Positions 12,001 to 24,000 of a stretch of DNA of 64,000 nt are shown here, in pieces. A program made the position numbers and the translations under genes. Source of the DNA: Pycnopodia helianthoides (lineage: Eukaryota > Echinodermata > Asteroidea > Forcipulatida > Asteriidae); the NCBI GenBank assembly GCA_032158295.1, contig CM063247.1, forward strand, positions 17,956,875 to 18,020,874. The letters are read 5' to 3'. The notes under the pieces were generated by a model. That model was given only the letters and a program-made list of their open reading frames with translations, was not told the DNA's origin and did no database searches. Each line of letters starts with the position of its first letter. Within the stretch, counting starts at the first letter, position 1.

Positions 12001-15000
12001 ACCATGGCAAACAGAATATGTCAGTGGATGAAAACTTGGAAGAAATGAACAATGGGCTTTTCAGAGACGCTGTCTCGGAGGACAAAATCAATGAGTTGCA
12101 AAGGCGTATCAATCTGCCCAGGCCTCGCTTGGGTTAGAGTCAGCTGGTGTGGGACAATGTTTGACTAGAGAATCATTCAATGGATTCTACATTCCAAACA
12201 TTACAACAAATGAACAGACTAGTACAAGAATGTAAGAAAATACACTGCTCAAATAGTGCAACTATAAGATCTGTGGTCAAGGTTACTGACCTCATTATCT
12301 CCTGCTTACCAGGCAGTATTCCTGGATTAGATCCATCAGACCTTGAAATGATGAATGTGTTCTTTGTCAACATCGCAAAGGACATCCCAAGGCTGGACAT
12401 ATCAACGCTTCAATCATACTTCCCTGCAGCTAATTGTTTACCCCTTCTACAACCATGGGAGGTTTTTAGAGAGCTAATGAGTGTCAAGGACCAGATGTGA
12501 TCCTCGTTCACTGTAATATTCTGAATTCATCATTTCAACAAGTGGTTGTGCCAAAATGCTGGAAATGTGCATAAGTGGTGCCAGTTCCCCAAATACCACA
12601 GCCTACCATTAAAATCTCTGACCTGTGTCACTAACGGATCACTTTTCAAAATAGCTGAAAAGTTTGTGTCCAAATGGACAATGACTGATATGGAGGGCTC
12701 AATCGACAAATCACAGTTGAGTTTGGCAACAGAAAGGGGATGTCAAGGTCACATTATCCAATTGATGTTCTCAACACGATACATGCCAATACCAAATACC
12801 GATAAACCTAAGTCAACCTCAATGCTACTGACTATTGATTTCACAAAAGCCTACTACTGAATTGACCACAACATTGCTATCTCAAAAAATTAAAAGAGAT
12901 GAACGTCCAACCAGCTGTGATGGCTTGTATGTGATTTCCTCAAGGACCGGGAGCAGTGTGTAAAGTACAGATTGGCACTCTCTAATTGGGGAAAAGTTCA
13001 TGCTGGTGGCACCCCCCCCCCCCCGGGAACGCAACTTGATTCGCTCATTTTTCTTTGCTTTATCAACGATGCGTGCCAAGAGAGAGCGAGCGAGAACCAG
13101 CACTGAAATACGTGGACGATCTGTCAATATTAGAATGTAGAAAGGAGAGTGACATTGCAACCATTCAAAAATTAAATGAAACTCTATCCGAGCAAATGTC
13201 AATAATGCATATTAACTTCATGTGGACCAGCCCACCATGTCCCAATGCAGAACTCGTTGGACAAAAATTGACTGAAGTACAGGTTATGAAGTTGCTTGGA
13301 ATATGTACAGAACAATCTGAAATGTACATGCCTTGTTAACGAGATTACTAAGCGCTACATGGTCCGAATCCTTAAAGGGTTCAAGTTGAAGAGGATTTAG
13401 AAGCATGCATGCCGCCACATGCTTGGGCCTGCATACCAGTCTTATGATCCGCCCTCCATGTACTTAACCTCCCCACTCTTGAGAATCATAGGGAAAGCCG
13501 TGAGCCAGAGAGTTAAGTCTACCTTCCTCCCAGTTCCATGACTGGCTTCCTCCAACTTGAGCAGGTTTCCACCAAAGAACATTGCGCAATAGCGTTACAA
13601 AAAGAGCGCAGTCCCTTACTTAGTTCAACTGCTAAACAGTAATTGCTAAACAGTAATCCAAACCAATAAGAGCAGAGTTTTTCTTTTATTAAAATGTTAA
13701 TGGCAGTTTTGTATAACATTACGTGTTAATCTATATTTATGATTCTTATTTTTTGCTTGTTGAAAAAGGTATCCCCTTCCTTTTTTTGCAAATATTTTGT
13801 GTACGAATACTGTTGATACTTTATACTAATTGATTTGCTCTCTTGTATTTGGTTTTTATATTTGCTGGTTGTTTATAATCTCCCTTTTGTTAAAGATTTT
13901 GCAAATCGGCCCTTGGCCACGATGGAATGTTTCCTAGTAAACCGATTAAACTCTATTCAATTCAAAATCTCATGTTAAGTCAGTGATGTTTTGGGGGAAA
14001 GATTGATAATAATAATAAACAAGAATAGTGTGTTAACAAACACAAATGCCCCGCTGAGATTAATCTCATTCTTGAGTTATCGCTCAGACATTTCTTTTGT
14101 TTTAGCCTTTAACCTGAACATTTGACGTAGGGGGTCTAAAAACAATAGGCTTCTGGGGGATTCCAAGACCAATCCACACACCAAATTTGGAGTTGGTAGG
14201 CCAAGTCTTCTTGAGTTATCGCTCGGACAACATTTCTTTTGTTTTAGACTTAACGACCTGAACATTTGACATATGGGGTCCAAAAGCAATAGGCTTCTGG
14301 AGGATCCCAAGACCAATCCACACACCAAGTTTGAAGCTAATATGCCAAGTCTTTCTTGAGTTATCGCTCGGACAACATTTCTTTTGTTTTAGCCATAATG
14401 ACCTTGAAATTTGTTGTAGGGGGTCCAAAAACAATAGGCTTCTGGAGGATCCCAAGACCAATCCACACACCAAGATTGAAGCTAATATGCCAAGTCCTTC
14501 TTGAGTTATCGCTCGGACAATGATTGCACACACAATGTCCCCACAATGGTGTGTATGCCTACCCACACACGCACACACATACTTTTGCACACACCATTGT
14601 GGGGACTTCCTATTGTTGTTCTATTGTTCCCTTTTCTGAAGAATTACCTTGTGGGGACCCAGTTTAACAAAGAAAAACTTTGTGGGGACCTTTGTTCCAT
14701 TGTGTAAAAGTCCCCACAATGGTGTGTATGCCTACCCACATACACACACTTTTGCACACACCATTGTGGGGACTTCCTATTGTTGTTCTATTGTTCCCTT
14801 TTCTAAAGAATTACCTTATGGGGACCCAGTTTAACAAAGAAAAACGTTGTGGGGACCTTTCTTCCATTGTGTAAAAGTCCCCACAAGGGTGTGTATGCCT
14901 ACCCACATACACACACACCCACACGGAAGGACAAGGCAAAAACTGTATGCCCCTTCGGCTGGCTTCTCCGGCGGGGCATAAAAACAAAGAAAAACCCCAA

Positions 15001-18000
15001 TATTGACAGAAACAACACCTGTTCTGCCTGATAGGTTGGACAGCTAATAATGCCTAGTTTGAGGTGAAATTCTTAAACTATTTCAAGGTTGCAGGGAGAA
15101 TAAGGAATTCCATGGCCACCTGTAAAATAATGTAGAGTTTATTCATATAACTAATATTTTATTCATTTTACAAATCAAATTAATATAATTATTATTTTTA
15201 AATGGATGATGGAGATAATGTTCACTGAACCAGCCACATTGAGTATTAAAGGATGTTGCCAATGGGACATACCATTTGAATCCAGTGATGTGATTTTGAA
15301 TGCTCTCCTTCATCTTTCTTCTTGCTGACTTTTGCTTGATGCTGTGCAACAAATGATTGCTGTAGGTGTAAGAAGAAGTGTAATGGTTGAACCAAAATAA
15401 TTTATGTGTGAGAATTAAAGCACATCAATTAAGATGCAAGCTAGTCGAAATTAGAGCAAGCTAGTCGAAACGTTGAGACCAAAAAGAACTCACTCCGCGG
15501 CAGTGCAGTTAATTACGAGAAGTCCCCCCGATCCATAAAGCTAAAGTAGTAGTCCAGGCTGATTTCCTACCTCCCGCCCAGGTAGTAGTTAATAAGCAGG
15601 ACAGTTCTTTTCAGAACTGAGAAGTCTCCCGAATTCCGAAAATCTACTCCGCAGTAGTAGAATAAATAGCAAGACAAGTTCTCTAAAGAACAAAATCTAC
15701 ACAGCAAAGTAGATATTTATACACATGGTGTTACCGCAAACTGAATATATATTGATACCTCACCATGCAATGCCTCAAAAACCATATAATTAAGATGTTG
15801 ATTGTAGATGTTAGTTATAAAACCTTTCATCATGGTTGAACTGTTTTGTCTTTCTTCATGTTATTCTGAATACATGCACTTGTCCTAACTGGAACTGCCA
15901 AGACATCAGCAAATGCCAGCTAATTAACACCAGTAAAAATGCCCCCAAGTACTTGAAGATCATTCTTCCTGGTGTTAGTGGTCCAGCTTGCTAGAGTTCA
16001 TTACTCTCACAGCTACACGTAAAAACACAACTTGCATGTAAAAACAACTACATATATCGTATGGCTTCAATTGGCAATGTTAAAGGAAACCAAAGGTTTG
16101 GTTATGGAACAACTAGAATCTTAGCAGACTAGTGAAATTGGTGTGACAAAAAAAACCTCTGAAAACCCCATTAAGTCTGATCCTCAGAGTTTAATAAACA
16201 GAACATGCCTTACAAGACAAATATGTTCATATTGTTGTTAGAGAACAATTAAGCAATGTGGAAACTTGGCTTGGGTTGTTGGCATCCAGGATTCTAATGA
16301 AGCTGTGATGGCTTCATTGTATAAAATATGAATAAAATTAACCCTCATGCCAAATGTCAACATTTTCTCAAAATGGAACAAATAACGCAAAATGTATAAT
16401 GTCTACATCTCTCTAACTTTTATTTTCCATGGTTTTATCAAGTTGAGTAGTGTCAATCTTAAACAAATTATATAGGCAGATGCCAAGAAATCATTTTATG
16501 ACAACTCTCATTGTACCAACCAATCCTACCTTGTTACTTCGGATGGAAGCCTTCTTCCTGTTGGTTTGACTTAATTTACTTTGAATGTCCACTATTCTTG
16601 GATCACTGTATGACTTCTTGCTCTTCACATTCACACTGGGGTCATCATCTTCTTCAAAGTCCAAGCCAATTAGACTTTCCAGGGCATCAAAGAACTGGGC
16701 TTCGTCTGCTTGTGTTTGTTCTGTTATCCAACAGAAAACATTGCATCGTAACTTGATAACGTTCAGGGATTTGTAAAGGTTAAAGAATCAATCATAGTTG
16801 TATGATCAGGTCATTTCATTCTGATGAAGGCAGTATATAATGGTTGCAAGTGAATTAATGGATGCTCTTGTATTCAACACTAACAGCAAATTGGACAACC
16901 ATTTCAAATTTGCTAGCATCCTGCAGTGGAGTCCCACATAAAAAAGTACACTCCTGTTGTTGGGGTTTCTCAATGTCTTTGTTGGGCCAAGGAAATGATT
17001 GTGTCATTCAACATATCCAAACTAAATTATTTTTGCTTGATCCTAGTGAGTAAATATCATATGGTATGAGTTCAAAACATCATCAAATAAAAAAAAACCC
17101 AAAACAACATCAATCTTCATATTAAAAAAACCTGGATAAATGCAAAAAATGCCACTTAAAATACTGGGTGGAGAAAAAGTAAGACAAGAAAATCAATGGA
17201 CAATTACCACAAAATATTTGTAACAGCCTAAGTGGGGCTCTAGAACCTTATTGAAAAATAACAAATATTTAAAAAATAACAAACAAACCTTTGAGTTCCT
17301 CTTTAATCTGAGCTAGGTCAAGTCGATGGAATTTGTCCTGCTCTTGCAACACAGCCAGCTGTGTGTCATAATATTTTACCTGAAGGTCAAATGCCAACTG
17401 ATCCAAGGATTCAAAATTTGTGTCGTAATTTGGTCCCTCCTCCAGCAATGCCATCTTCAAGATCACAAATAGAACAAAACATATTGTTACAGCTGTTGAA
17501 AATAAAGTCAGTGCACAAGCCTTGCACTACCTAAAATGTACCTTATTGTATTATTCTTTATCCCCAATGCTATTTTTTACATCGAGTAAATGGTTTGCGG
17601 TACATGCTATTATACAAGATTCTAACTGGCCTCTCATTACCCCAGCCTGCTTGGTGGTTTAATGGGTAGGATCTGCTCTAGAATGCTGGGGTTGCAGGTT
17701 CAAATGCCTTTTGTTTTCATCCAGATTTTATTTTGTTTTAAATATTATTTTTCTTGATGGCCTATTCTCATTGGTTTTGTACAAAGATTTTGTTAACAGA
17801 TAATCTTATACTTAATAGAGCAGCTCTAAGATGCTCTGAAATATCAAGTTTTTGTATTTTTCCAACAGATGGAGTCCACAAGAAATATAAAATTTGTGAC
17901 AAAAGACTCTTGACATCATCAGTGTCTAGTTGACTTGGACTTGCCTATGTATGGAGCTAACGCAAATACACACCCTAACTTCACCATTTACAACCAACAC

Positions 18001-21000
18001 TGCCGTGAATGTGACTCTTTAAAGGATGATACAACAGGCAAATAATCAGCGAGCAAATTTTGAACGGATTTGTGTTTTGGGGATTTAATTTTTTTTTCAG
18101 AGGCAACACGATTCCGCTTGGACTGATTTTAGTACATCAATCTACGTTGTACAACCCTTTACATGTACAGTACATACACACCAAAATGCACTACCCTGGT
18201 GCTAAGCCTGTTCAGGTTACACGGTTACCTGATCGATCGTCCGGACACATGCTTACATTTTTACTGTTTGGATAACCATAAAATAAATGTGATCATTACG
18301 ATCACGGTGTACACAATGCACAATCCATGCAACACACAAGCGGTCAAATGCGATAGCACGAGAGTAAACGCCCATTATTGATGATAGCATACAAAACCAA
18401 TACAATAAATGCCTTGACCAAATACTTAAAGGAACATCACAGAATTGGTAAAAAAAAACTTTAAAATTAGAGAACTATGACTCTTATGCTTCTTATTAAC
18501 CTTTAAGTTGCCCTGTTCTTTATTCATTTTCAGATACTGTCAGCATTGCTTTAATTAGACAGCAAATAGTCTTATACTTATTTATGCTGACATTATAATT
18601 CTCCTCTCATCCGTCATGAGTACCACCATCCCCTGCCCTGCACCTGCCTGCACCATGACGTGGCCCACTTCCACACCCCCCAAGGTCCTGCTCAGCCTGA
18701 TCAACCTGCATGGGAGGACTGCTCACCCAGTCCACCAAGCCCCACACCTGCACCTGCCCCAGGGGCAGCCAAGGCTGAAAAGGTGAAACGGCCTGCAGTA
18801 TTAGCAGCTGGCACAAGTGAAGAATGGGCGTACTTTGAGCAGAAATGGTCAGATTACAAGGCCTCCACACATCTCACAGGCTCAGACATAGTTTTCCAGC
18901 TTCTTGAGTGTTGCGACGAGGCACTTCGGAAAGACCTCACGCGGACCTTCGGTACCCTCGCCTCCAGTGATGAACTGACCATTCTCAGCAACATGAAGAC
19001 ACTCGCCGTCCGTCAGGAAAACGTCACGGTCGCACGGATGCAACTCCAGCAAATGCGCCAGGACCGCGATGAGCCAGTGCCTGCCTTCTCTGCCCGTCGA
19101 GGTCAGGCAGGAGTTTGTAGCTTCAAGATCGAGTGCACTTGCAAATCACAGGTCGATTACAGCAACATTATGATCAGGGACGCCCTCATCCGGGGACTCG
19201 AGGATGAAGAGATCCGCTTGGACATTCTTGGTGAATCGAAACAAGACATGTCGCTGGAGAAGGCACTCAGGTACGTCGACGCCAAGGAGAGTGGCAAGAG
19301 GTCAGCTAGCCGCCTCCTTGAGAGCGGCACCACTACAACTGTGTCTGCCGCCAGCTCCTACAGGCGCCAAGAGAGGGGACGACTGGAGCCTTACCTGCTA
19401 CTACTGGACCCGCAACCTCGCTCTGCGGTCACTGTGGCAAACCAGGCCATGGACGTGGCAGACAGGACCGTATGAAGAAATGCACAGCCAACAATCACAA
19501 GTGCACCAAATGCGGCATCCTTCACCACTACGAAAACATTTGTCGTCAGTCACTGCGCAAGCAACATCAGCCAGCCCCCCTCACCGTACCTCTACCAGGG
19601 GATGACGCCACTGCCATCTTCGATTCCCTATGCTCCGTTAGCGATATCCCGACACACAGTGCCCACGCAATCACACTCCAGCACCATGTCTACAATGAGT
19701 TCTGCGATGCGTGGGAGAAGCGGGCATCCGACCCCCAACCCTTCATCGATGTCTCCATCAAGGCTGTCCCGTCCGATGCCCGAGCCCTCGGCTTCCCCAC
19801 CTCCATCCTCAGCCCGACTGCCGCTGTCTCCTACCCTGCCATGGCCGACACTGGATGCCAGTCATGCCTAGCTGGCACGAAGCTCCTACCCAAACTGGGA
19901 CTCAGTAGACATCATCTCCTCCCTGTCACTATGAAAATGACTGCTGCCGACAACCGTGGCATTAACATTGCAGGTGCCATTGTCCTGAGAATCTCCGGGA
20001 CTTCCCCCTCAAAGGAGACAATTGAGACGCGTCAGATAGTATACTTCACCAACTCCTCTGACAGGCTGTTTTTATCCAAACAAGCTTGTGTAGCCCTCGG
20101 TGTGATATCTCCCAAGTTCCCCTCGATCGGTGAGGCACACAAGCCCAGCAGTACCAGTGTCAATTCCTGCAACGCCCACACTTGCGAGTGCCCCCGACAT
20201 CAAGCACCACCACCTCCTCCCACATCACTCCCACTCCCAGCCACAGAGGAGAACCGAGATAGGCTTGAGAAGTGGCTACTCAAACACTACCAGTCGAGCA
20301 CCTTCAATGTATGCGAACATCAGCCACTTCCCATGATGTCTGGCCCCCAATGCACCTCATGATCAACCCTGACGCTCGGCCAGTGGCTCACCACACGCCA
20401 ATCCCTGTCCCCGTTCACTGGCAGGACGATGTGAAGGCAGGCCTAGACCAAGACGTGCGCCTCGGTGTCATTGAACCAGTCCCTGTCGGCACACCCGTTA
20501 CTTGGTGCCACAAAATGGTGATCTGCCCCAAGAAGTCAGGCAAGCCAAGGCGGACAGTTGACCTCCAACCACTTTACCGCCATGCTCTCCGTGAAACACA
20601 CCACACCCAGTCACCCTTCCACCAGGCACGTACGGTACCCCCTCACACACGCAAGACCGTCTTTGATGCATGGAATGGCTACCACAGCATCGCCCTTGAT
20701 GAACGAGACCGCCACCTCACAACATTCATCACTCCATGGGGTCGCTATCGGTACCGAGTTGCCCCACAAGGCTACATCGCCTCGGGAGACGGCTACAGCC
20801 GCCGTTTCGATGAGATCGTTTCAGACATCCCACGGAAAACCAAGTGCGTAGACGACACCCTTATGTGGTCTGACACGATTGAGAAAGGCATTCTTCCAGG
20901 CAGTTGAATGGCTGGACATATGTGGCCGCAACGGCGTCACACTGAACCCCTCCAAGTTCACATTCGCCCAGACAACTTCCCTACCCCCCACAACATCACT

Positions 21001-24000
21001 GATGTCCGCAGCTGGTTTGGCCTGGTCAACCAGGTCTCATACGCCTTTGCCGCCACTGAACGAATGCTGCCCTTCTGCCGACTCCTCAAACAGGGCACCC
21101 GCTTCATCTGGACAGACCAATTGAACCGTCTCTTCGAGGAGTCTAAGTCCCAGACCATCAACGAGATCCATAAGGGGGTGGAGATCTTTGACAAGACCAA
21201 GCCGACTTGCCTCGCCACTGACTGGAGCAAAGAGGGTCTTGGGTTCTGGCTGTTCCAGAAGCACTGTATCTGCTCTTCCTCCAACCCCTTTTGCTGTAAG
21301 ACTGGTTGGAAAATTACCCTCGTCGGAAGTCGCTTCACGGGGGCTGAATCCTGCTATGCCCCAGTGGAGGGGGAAGCCCTAGCAGTTGTTGATGCACTCG
21401 ACAAGGCACGTCACTTCACACTTGGCTGCTCTGACCTCATCGTGGCAGTGGATCACAAGCCCCTCCTGAAAACATTCGGCGACCGCTGCCTCAACGACAT
21501 ACCCAACCCTCGCCTACGCAACCTCAAAGAGAAGTCTCTTCGCTACCGCTTCCGAGTCGTTCACATACCCGGCGTACGCCACGCTGCAGCTGACGCCGTC
21601 TCTCGCCACCCTGTTGGCAAGCCAACACCGCTGACCCTCCCAGATGATGTTGCGACCGTACTCAACCCCCACACTCGGCTCCCCACGTTTGAGCTACCGC
21701 ACTCCTTCCTCAAGGCCCTTCGCACTCTCGATCAGGACACCGCTCATGTTTGCTCCCAGGAGACCTCACCTCCCACTGCAGTGATTAAGTCAGTTACGTG
21801 GGATGACGTCCGCCTTGCTACGTCAGTGACCCCTCCATGTCAAGATTGATTGAGCTCATTGATGACTTCCCTGTGCTCCGTGGTGACCTCCCTCCCGAAC
21901 TTCGCCAGTATCACCAGTTTTGTGATGGCCTGACCAGTTTCGACGGGGTAGTCCTCTACAACAACCGCAATGTCATCCCCCATCCCTCTGCGATCGCGTA
22001 CTTCAGGCCCTGCACTCAGCTCACCAGGGTGTCTCACAAATGTGTTCACGGGCGGAATCATCATTCTTCTTGGCACCCTCACAGCCGAACGCACCCCCCA
22101 CCCCTCCACTCAACCCAGCCTACCCATTCCAGTGCCTTGTGTCAGACTACTTCCACTACCGTGGCCGACACTACTTGGTAGCCGTTGATAGATACAGCAA
22201 CTGGCCAATTGTGGAAGAATCTGCTAATGGTGCGGCCGGACTTATTTTTGCCCTACGTCGCATCTTTGTTACCTACGGCATCAGTGACGAACTAACATCC
22301 GATGGTGGCCCTGAGTTCAAATCCAGCACAACAACCACATTCCTACGCCATTGGGGTGTGACCCATCGCATGTCATCAGTCGCCTTCCCCCATAGCAATT
22401 GCCGTGCAGAGGTTGGAGTAAAAACTGTGAAACGCCTTATTACAGACAACACCGACGCCAATGGCTCACTGAACACAGACACGTTCCAGAGGGCCATGCT
22501 CCAGTACCGCAACACCCCTGACCGCGACACGCACCTCTCTCCAGCCATGTGCATCTTCGGACGTCCCATTAGAGACTTCATCCCCATTCACCCTGGCAAG
22601 TACCAGCCCCACACGACATGGAAGGAGACCCTCCTCTCGCGGGAAGAGGCCCTGCGCAACCGCCACATGCGTACTGCTGAGCGCCTTTCTCAACACACAC
22701 GCGTCCTTCCCCCACTAGTCGTTGGGGACTGTGTCCGCATCCAAAACCAGACAGGCCCCAGCCCCACCAAATGGGACAAGACCGGTATCGTGGTTGAGGT
22801 GCGCCAGTTTGACCAATATGTCATGAGAGTGGATGGCTCTTGGCGTGTCACACTTCGTAACAGAAAATTCCTCCGCAAGTATATGCCCGTCCTACCCCGT
22901 GCACCTTTGGCTATGGCCCCCGGCCCAGCAGCAGTCTTGGTTCCTCCGGCCAAGGTGGCAACACCTGCATCCCGCGGCCCTGTCCTGCCGCCTTCTACCA
23001 AGCCTCACCCGCCACACACCGATCCCTCCGACACTGAGGATGACTCACCGGGCCTGCCAGCACCACCACCGGTCATCCAGACGCCTCGTCCCCCAACAAC
23101 CTTCCACCCAGACTCACCTCAGCGCCCGGCAGCCGTTGGCCCCGTCCCCCGAGCTCTTCGGGCCCTCCTGCCTCACAATGCCCCTGGACACAAGGAACAT
23201 CCCCTCCCTGCCACAGCACCCCTCCCTTCGGCCCCCACCCCCGACTTGCACACCTCCCCCGTGCGTCGTTCGACTCGTCAGACCACCTCAGCCTCATCTA
23301 TTGAGACTTGGTTACAGCATTACCGTTTTATGGAGGAACCCCCAGTTCTCTAGTTCCTATGCGTTCCGTTCCTCCACCGAGTTGTGTTCATTTGTTGCTG
23401 TTTACCATATCAGTCTCTTTGTCGCTTCCCTCCAACGACTTGGGGGGGGCATAGAGAACTATGACTCTTATGCTTCTTATTAACCTTTAAGTTGCCCTGT
23501 TCTTTATTCATTTTCAGATACTGTCAGCATTACTTTAATTAGACAGCAAATAGTCTTATACTTATTTAAAAATTACACGGTCTAATGATGATGATAGTAG
23601 AAAACGTCCCTTGAAATATTTCTGTCTGAAATGCCATATTTGATGAGAAATGATTAACTAATTTTCAGATTGGAGATTATCGCTCAGTGAGCGTTTTAAT
23701 CATTTGTTGAATCTGTATGATTTCATGCAAATGTGTAATCAGTTTTTCACTATTTTCTCGTGACCCAGATGGCCGATCGTTCTCAAACTTCTACAGGTTT
23801 GTCAATTTATGGTGGACTACATAAAGTGCTTACACTGCCAGCAACTGTTTTGTTAGCAAAAACCAATTCTGTAATGTTTCTTTAACGTGTCTGACCATGC
23901 TCGGGAAAAACAGTTATTCCCCCGAAATTGCAATAACCACCATCACTGGTGTGCGAAAACACTGTCAAAATACAAAACACTGTCATCGCTGGTCTGCATG

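Larger units (their letters stand above)
18469..23568 (+). mobile_element. Ty3/Gypsy LTR retrotransposon with 116-bp LTRs, internally defective
   Basis: LTRs at 18469-18584 and 23453-23568 differ at one visible position. A purine tract (TTGGGGGGGGCAT) precedes the 3' LTR, and flanking AAAATT on both sides looks like a target duplication. Inside, in order on the plus strand: gag, zinc knuckle, protease, RT, RNase H and integrase, the gene order of Ty3/Gypsy. The coding region occupies all three frames and has lost segments, so this copy cannot be autonomous. It is much more GC-rich than its surroundings. Confidence 0.9.
18430..23881 (+). mobile_element. TTAA-flanked MITE, copy 2, split by a Gypsy element
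   Basis: The left piece 18430-18468 and right piece 23569-23881 together make one MITE of the 539-915 family. TTAA flanks it at 18426-18429 and 23882-23885. The interruption falls inside the first 50 bp of the MITE. Confidence 0.8.

Noticed and set aside
14077..15031. Repetitive small proteins ([31 protein letters not shown])
   Set aside because: Translations of the tandem units in the ATGCCCC element, in both orientations; no start context or domain.
20958..23297. Long minus-strand frames opposite the Gypsy pol and integrase
   Set aside because: Shadows of a GC-rich coding strand; sense frames carry all the RT, RNase H and integrase motifs.
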